DNA of 9,559 bases from Verrucomicrobiota bacterium. GTDB taxonomy: Bacteria; Chlamydiota; Chlamydiia; Chlamydiales; Rhabdochlamydiaceae. How positions within the stretch are numbered: the first letter of the stretch is position 1; each line of letters starts with the position of its first letter. The stretch covers positions 1-9,559 of the forward strand of contig CAJCIW010000198.1 in assembly GCA_903970455.1 (NCBI GenBank). Reading direction: 5' to 3'. The notes under the pieces were generated by a model, which worked only from the letters and a program-made list of their open reading frames with translations, searched no databases and had not been told where the DNA came from. This document shows, one piece after another, positions 5,673-9,559 of this stretch. The position numbers and the translations under genes are program-made.

Positions 5673-7052
5673 TTAAATATCCCACGGCATTTTGCCGCCG
5701 GCAAAGGGGACTTTTCCACCCATCATGCCGCCAAAGGGGTCTTTCCCTTTCTTCATTTGATTTTTGATGCCGGGCATCTCTTTGCAAAATTGCTTCAGCT
5801 TTTTAAACCCTTTCACCATCCGGTTGACATCGTCAATGGTTGTCCCACTGCCCAGAGCGATCCTTCGTCTGCGGCTGGGAACGAGTTCCACCAATTCCGT
5901 TCTTTCTTTCATCGTCATCGAAGTGATCATCGCTTCGATTTTATTGAACTCTTTCTCGTCAAAGTCGATCTCACCGAGGTTGGACATGCCTGGCAGCATC
6001 TTGAGCAAACTCTTGAACGAGCCCATCCGCTTGACCATGGCCATTTGCTTTAAGTAATCATCGTAAGTGAAAGCTGCTTTGAGGATTTTTTTCTCGAGGG
6101 CCTTGCTCTCTTCTTCGTCCATCGTCTCTTCAGCTTTCCGAACCAGGTTGATGACGTCGCCCATGCCTAGGATGCGGTCGGCCATCGAGTGGGGATTGAA
6201 TGGCTGGATATCGCCGATCTTTTCGCCAATACCTTCGAATTTTAACGGTTTGTTCGTCACTTCCCGAATCGAGATCGCAGCGCCGGCTCTCGCACTTCCG
6301 TCGAGCATGGTCAAGATCGTACCGGAAATCTGGACGTGCTTATCGAATTCGACTGCCGTCTTCACAGCATCTTGGCCTGTGGCCGCGCTGGCAACAAATA
6401 GGATTTCTTGCGGTTGCACCGCGGATTTTATGTCGACGAGCTGCTGCATCAATTCTTCATCGATGGCCAGGCGCCCGGCGGTATCGACGATGAGTGTGTC
6501 GTATCCTTCCGTTTTTGCTTTTTGCAACGCTTCTTGGGCGACGCGGACAGGATTCTTTTCTCCTTCAATAGAAAAGACGGGGATATCGATTTGGGAGGCT
6601 AATTTCTTAAGCTGGTCGATGGCGGCCGGCCGTTGCAGGTCGCAGGCGGCAAGCAGCGTGCGCTTATTCGGGTGTTTCTTTTGCAAATAGGCGGCCAGTT
6701 TGGCGCAATGGGTGGTCTTTCCGGAACCTTGTAGACCGCAGAGTAAAATCACATGGGGCATCCCTTGCAATGCCAGAACAGACTCTTCCGTTCCCATTAA
6801 AGCGACAAGTTCTTCGTGCACCAATTTGATGAATTGCTCTCCCGGAGAGACTGATTTGATCACGGCGTCGCCGACAGCTTTTTCTTTGACGCGTTTGACG
6901 AAATTGCTGGTCACCGAATAGTTCACGTCCGCGTCGAGCAAGGCGAGACGCACTTGCCTAACGGCATCGGAGATATTCTCTTCGGTGAGGGTCTTTTTTC
7001 CCATCAAACCTGAAAACATCTGCTGGAATTTTTCTGTGAGCGAGCCAAACAT
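5673..7052 (-). CDS. ffh: Signal recognition particle GTPase Ffh (SRP54)
   Basis: Ffh binds 4.5S RNA and hydrophobic signal sequences on nascent chains and docks with FtsY at the membrane. I place the start at the ATG at 7052, giving 459 residues beginning MFGSLTEKF like other Ffh proteins; an in-frame TTG two codons earlier (7058) is less likely. The N domain (1-95) includes ALLDADV (37-43). The G domain has the P-loop GLQGSGKTT (106-114), DLQRPAA (138-144) and DTAGR (190-194). The M domain has SRRRRIALGSG (393-403), the SRP RNA-binding helix-turn-helix, and a Met/Gly-rich tail. The guanine-specificity motif, usually TKxDG, reads TMLDG (248-252) and the following ARGG reads ARAG. No strong Shine-Dalgarno is visible. 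A 79-base gap (7059-7137 from the ORF's TTG) separates it from prmC. Confidence 0.97.
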   Translation of the reverse strand: MFGSLTEKFQQMFSGLMGKKTLTEENISDAVRQVRLALLDADVNYSVTSNFVKRVKEKAVGDAVIKSVSPGEQFIKLVHEELVALMGTEESVLALQGMPHVILLCGLQGSGKTTHCAKLAAYLQKKHPNKRTLLAACDLQRPAAIDQLKKLASQIDIPVFSIEGEKNPVRVAQEALQKAKTEGYDTLIVDTAGRLAIDEELMQQLVDIKSAVQPQEILFVASAATGQDAVKTAVEFDKHVQISGTILTMLDGSARAGAAISIREVTNKPLKFEGIGEKIGDIQPFNPHSMADRILGMGDVINLVRKAEETMDEEESKALEKKILKAAFTYDDYLKQMAMVKRMGSFKSLLKMLPGMSNLGEIDFDEKEFNKIEAMITSMTMKERTELVELVPSRRRRIALGSGTTIDDVNRMVKGFKKLKQFCKEMPGIKNQMKKGKDPFGGMMGGKVPFAGGKMPWDI

Positions 7053-7117
7053 AATCAATAATTTACTTGTTTCGAACCGCCACCCATCAAAGGCAGTATT
7101 CTTTTAAAAATTGTGAC

Positions 7118-7145
7118 TTTATAGCATAGAGAGAAACTTATTCAA
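7118..7145 (-). promoter_or_regulatory. Possible promoter for ffh
   Basis: On the minus strand TTGAAT (7145-7140) and TATAAA (7123-7118) are separated by 16 bases and match the sigma-70 consensus in four and five positions. The -35 overlaps the last codons of prmC. Transcription would begin near 7111, about 55-60 bases before the ffh start. This is the largest gap inside the gene cluster, which fits an internal promoter serving ffh-rpsP-trmD-rplS-rnhB. Sequence match only. Confidence 0.35.
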
Positions 7146-7980
7146 ATTCAAGGAAAAAGAAGCGGTCTTTCCCCCCCCAATCTTTTTCCACGCGTGCGTT
7201 TTTCCAAGGGTTGCCAGAAAACAGCTTTAAAACGGCTTCTCCTTGATTTCCGCCGATTTCAAAAAAAATCTTCGCATGGGGATGAAGATAGTCCGGAAGC
7301 CCCTCGGCAAGTCTTTGATAAAAGGAGAAGCCGTCCTCGCCGCCGATTAACGCTTCTTCCGGTTCAAAGTCTTTGACGGAACGGTCCAGTGCAAGAAATT
7401 CTTTAGAAGATATGTAAGGAGGATTGCAGAAAATAACGTCTGCTTTTCTCCCTGCAAAGGGAGCGAGCAGGTCCCCTTTTAAAATTTCGACGTCAACCGA
7501 GTTTTTCTTCGCATTTCGAGAAGCAAATCGTAAAGCCTGATCGGAAATATCGGATAAACTGAGTTGTAAATGGGGGCAGGCTTTTTTTACTGCAATACCG
7601 ATACAACCGGAACCTGTACAAATATCCCAGGCAGTCATCTCCCCTGAAGACCTTAGTGATTTGCATGCCTGGTCGACTAAAATTTCTGTTTCGGGCCGCG
7701 GAATCAAAACGGCGGGCCCCACCTCAATCGCACAATCATAAAACGGCACTTCCCCAGTCATGTATTCGATCGGCTCCCCTTTTCCTGCGCGGCTAAGAAA
7801 ACCTCGCAGTATCTCGAGCTCCTTTTCTTGGATAGGCTGATCGTGCTGCATGTAAAGATCGAGACGCTTAAGCTTAAGCGCATGGGCAAGGAGATCTTCG
7901 GCATCGCGGCGATAGCGAGGACACCCTTTCTCTTTTAAAAACTGCGCGGAAAGGGTCAAGATCTCGGCGACTGTCTTCAT
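7138..7980 (-). CDS. prmC: Peptide chain release factor N5-glutamine methyltransferase
   Basis: PrmC (HemK) methylates the glutamine of the GGQ motif in release factors RF1 and RF2, increasing termination efficiency. The 280-residue length is normal. The N-terminal helical substrate-binding domain covers roughly residues 1-80. The Rossmann-type S-adenosylmethionine domain has VLIPRPETE (91-99), [12 protein letters not shown] (119-130, motif I) and CNPPYI (185-190), whose NPPY binds the target glutamine. The start ATG at 7980 overlaps the prfA stop as ATGA (4 bases shared), so it is very probably translated by coupling with its own substrate RF1. The old name hemK reflects a mistaken link to haem synthesis. 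Confidence 0.97.
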   Translation of the reverse strand: MKTVAEILTLSAQFLKEKGCPRYRRDAEDLLAHALKLKRLDLYMQHDQPIQEKELEILRGFLSRAGKGEPIEYMTGEVPFYDCAIEVGPAVLIPRPETEILVDQACKSLRSSGEMTAWDICTGSGCIGIAVKKACPHLQLSLSDISDQALRFASRNAKKNSVDVEILKGDLLAPFAGRKADVIFCNPPYISSKEFLALDRSVKDFEPEEALIGGEDGFSFYQRLAEGLPDYLHPHAKIFFEIGGNQGEAVLKLFSGNPWKNARVEKDWGGKDRFFFLEFE

Positions 7981-9059
7981 AAGCTTCTATCGCCGACAGC
8001 AGCGAGCTTTTCTTGGTAAAAATGGGCGACAAGGGGCTCTGTAAGTTCATCGAGCTGCCCATCCATGATGAGATTGAGTTTGTATAAGGTCAGTTCGATC
8101 CGGTGGTCCGTGATCCGATTTTGAGGAAAATTGTAGGTGCGGATCCGTTCGGAACGATCCCCTGTCCCCACTTGAGTAGAGCGCAAAGAGGCCATCTCTT
8201 TTTCGGCCTTGAGACGTTTTTCGTCAGCGATCTTGGCGATCAGCAAACGCATCGCTTTTTCTTTGTTTTTGTGCTGGCTGCGCTCTTCTTGGCAGGTGAC
8301 GACGGTGCCGGTTGGAATGTGCGTAATGCGAATCGCCGAATCGGTCGTGTTCACATGCTGGCCTCCAGCTCCTGAAGAGCGATACGTGTCGATTTTCAGC
8401 TCTTTTTCATCCAGGACGACTTTTTCCTGTTCATCAGGCTCAAGCAGAACCGCAACGGTGACAGCGGAGGTGTGCACGCGGCCTTGCGCTTCCGTTTTTG
8501 GGACGCGTTGCACCCGATGGGTCCCTGCTTCGTATTGCATTAACCTGTAAACATTATGGCCAGAAAAGACCATCACGTATTCTTTGAAGCCGCCCTTTTC
8601 CGATTCTGCGCAAGAAAGCAGCTCGTACTTCCAACCCTTTTTATCAGCATACTGCTTATACATGCGCACACAGTCGCCGACGAACAAGGCGGCTTCATCC
8701 CCGCCTGTTCCAGCGCGGATTTCTAGAATGAGATTGCGGCTATCGCGTGGATCGGGAGGAATGAGAAGAGACGCCAGCTCCTGGAGGGTAGTGGCAATTT
8801 TCGCTTCAAGCGCGGGGATTTCCTGGCGGACGACTTGAAGAAACTCAGGATCTTTTTCTGTCTTGAGAAACTGCTGATTTTCTTCAAGCTGTTTGTTGAG
8901 CGACTCATAACGCTGCCAGTAGTCTTTGACTTCTGCCAGGTATGAGTGCTCCTGAGCAAGCTCGCGATATTGTTTTTGATCAGCGAGCACATCCGCTTGT
9001 CCAAGCAGCTCTTCGACTTTTGCGAATCGCTTCAAAAGTTTGCGGATCTGCTCGTCCAT
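7977..9059 (-). CDS. prfA: Peptide chain release factor 1
   Basis: RF1 recognises UAA and UAG stop codons in the ribosomal A site and triggers hydrolysis of peptidyl-tRNA. The 360 residues are full length. Domain 1 is a helical region (1-100). [12 protein letters not shown] (115-126) starts the core. The codon-recognition tripeptide is PKT (187-189), in [20 protein letters not shown], following the PxT pattern of RF1 rather than the SPF of RF2. The catalytic loop [15 protein letters not shown] contains GGQ at 232-234, the site modified by PrmC encoded just downstream. [12 protein letters not shown] (258-269) is also typical. The start at 9059 lies 6 bases after the rpmE stop, with only a weak purine stretch as Shine-Dalgarno. 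Confidence 0.98.
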   Translation of the reverse strand: MDEQIRKLLKRFAKVEELLGQADVLADQKQYRELAQEHSYLAEVKDYWQRYESLNKQLEENQQFLKTEKDPEFLQVVRQEIPALEAKIATTLQELASLLIPPDPRDSRNLILEIRAGTGGDEAALFVGDCVRMYKQYADKKGWKYELLSCAESEKGGFKEYVMVFSGHNVYRLMQYEAGTHRVQRVPKTEAQGRVHTSAVTVAVLLEPDEQEKVVLDEKELKIDTYRSSGAGGQHVNTTDSAIRITHIPTGTVVTCQEERSQHKNKEKAMRLLIAKIADEKRLKAEKEMASLRSTQVGTGDRSERIRTYNFPQNRITDHRIELTLYKLNLIMDGQLDELTEPLVAHFYQEKLAAVGDRSL

Positions 9060-9065
9060 CTTTTC

Positions 9066-9398
9066 TTAGGAAGGTTTTTTCTTCGTTTTTTTCTCAACAG
9101 TCTTCTTGGAAGCTTTATCTTCCTTAGATCCTTCCTTTTTTTCTTCTTTTTTCTCAACTTTCTTTGCGTAACGTTTTACGAATTTGTCCACGCGGCCTTC
9201 AGAGTCAATGAACTGATTGCTGCCTGTAAAGAAAGGATGGGAAGCAGAAGAGACCGGGACTTTGTAGACAGGATATTCTTTTCCTTCGTACACCTCTTTC
9301 TCCTTTGGCTGCAGCGTTGTGCCGCAAATAAAACGAAACCCTGTTGAAGAATCCACAAACAACACTTCCTGGTATGGAGGATGTCCTTCTTTTTTCAT
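9066..9398 (-). CDS. rpmE: 50S ribosomal protein L31, zinc-free type with lysine-rich tail
   Basis: L31 sits at the central protuberance and bridges to the small subunit. Recognisable stretches are [18 protein letters not shown] (6-23), [19 protein letters not shown] (41-59) and DSEGRVDKF (65-73). The CxxC zinc ligands of type A L31 are absent, leaving only Cys25, so it belongs with the type B / C-minus proteins (rpmE2 in some schemes). Residues 78-110 form an extension rich in Lys and Glu, making it 110 residues instead of about 80; a comparable extension is known for Chlamydia L31. The ATG at 9398 is preceded by AAGGAG (9410-9405) at 6 bases. It is the first gene of the minus-strand cluster and has a convincing upstream promoter. 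Confidence 0.95.
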   Translation of the reverse strand: MKKEGHPPYQEVLFVDSSTGFRFICGTTLQPKEKEVYEGKEYPVYKVPVSSASHPFFTGSNQFIDSEGRVDKFVKRYAKKVEKKEEKKEGSKEDKASKKTVEKKTKKKPS

Positions 9399-9448
9399 AT
9401 CCTACTCCTTATAAATCGATTGAAGTTACCAGTTAACCTTAACCCTTT

Positions 9449-9490
9449 TTAAAAAACAAGGGGTGATTTTTTAGAGGATGCAACCGTCAC
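9449..9490 (-). CDS. Possible 13-codon leader ORF upstream of rpmE
   Basis: In the untranslated leader of rpmE a GTG codon (9490-9488) lies 5 bases after GGAGGT (9501-9496), the best Shine-Dalgarno match in the window. The frame encodes 13 residues (MTVASSKKSPLVF if GTG is read as Met) and stops at TAA (9451-9449), 50 bases before the rpmE ATG. Just past the stop, AAGGG (9447-9443) could pair with CCCTT (9462-9458) inside the end of the ORF, so translation could affect leader folding. Neither translation nor regulation is shown; it may be chance. Confidence 0.25.
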   Translation of the reverse strand: MTVASSKKSPLVF

Positions 9491-9520
9491 GATCTACCTC
9501 CATTCTCAGAAAAGGAAAAA

Positions 9521-9550
9521 AGCATAATAAAACTAAAATTTAATTGTCAA
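9521..9550 (-). promoter_or_regulatory. Promoter candidate for the rpmE cluster
   Basis: A perfect TTGACA (9550-9545) is followed by two -10 options on the minus strand: TATTAT (9529-9524), a five-of-six match with a 15-base spacer, and TATGCT (9526-9521), a four-of-six match with an 18-base spacer. The spacer is AT-rich. Transcription would begin around 9513-9517, leaving a leader of about 115 bases before rpmE. It is the strongest promoter-like sequence I find and is placed upstream of the whole minus-strand cluster. Confidence 0.6.
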
Positions 9551-9559
9551 ACTTCAAAC

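Noticed and set aside
6067..6690. 207-codon plus-strand ORF inside ffh
   Set aside because: It lies antisense to the strongly conserved Ffh G domain; its Ser/Arg-rich product is a shadow of ffh codon usage.
8946..9347. 133-codon plus-strand ORF rich in Phe and Leu across the prfA/rpmE junction
   Set aside because: Antisense to the lysine-rich L31 tail; runs of Lys codons read as Phe/Leu on the other strand.
1..9559. CRISPR array, tRNA, rRNA, prophage or transposase gene
   Set aside because: I saw no regularly spaced direct repeats, no cloverleaf-like sequence and no integrase or transposase motif on either strand.

Overview
The window reads as a chromosomal segment of a member of the Chlamydiae, most likely one of the chlamydia-related (environmental, amoeba-associated) lineages rather than Chlamydia itself. 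The main argument is gene order. The minus strand carries rpmE, prfA, prmC, ffh, rpsP, trmD, rplS and rnhB in that order, which is the order I know from Chlamydia genomes. Supporting details are the zinc-free L31 with a long lysine tail, the lysine-tailed S16, and unusual residues in Ffh and TrmD. I cannot name a species from sequence alone.

Layout. Positions 1-238 are AT-rich with no convincing gene. Positions 239-403 are an abrupt GC-rich element built of two long hairpins. Positions 502-1824 and 2004-3257 (plus strand) hold two tandem paralogous genes of 440 and 417 residues that match no family I can name with confidence. They end convergently against the minus-strand cluster, with a small hairpin in the 33-base gap (3258-3290). 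From 3291 to 9398 everything is one tightly packed minus-strand translation and protein-export cluster. A good sigma-70-type promoter (9521-9550) and a 13-codon possible leader ORF (9449-9490) precede rpmE. A second possible promoter lies just upstream of ffh.

How the genes work together. The cluster supplies ribosomal proteins (L31, S16, L19), translation termination (RF1 and PrmC, which methylates the RF1 GGQ glutamine), tRNA quality (TrmD, m1G37), membrane targeting (Ffh) and RNA/DNA hybrid removal (RNase HII). prfA and prmC overlap by 4 bases, and rpsP and trmD are separated by one base, so translational coupling is likely.

The accessory part is the left third. The paralog pair shares an N-terminal helical block, a central block containing CKKMA and a C-terminal block around residues 331-361. 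The C-terminal block resembles, in pattern only, the core of papain-like deubiquitinases but lacks the catalytic residues. This pair and the adjacent hairpin element sit where the conserved chlamydial gene order stops (gmk would be expected past rnhB), which suggests a breakpoint or a lineage-specific insertion. This is the part of the window most likely to be undescribed.
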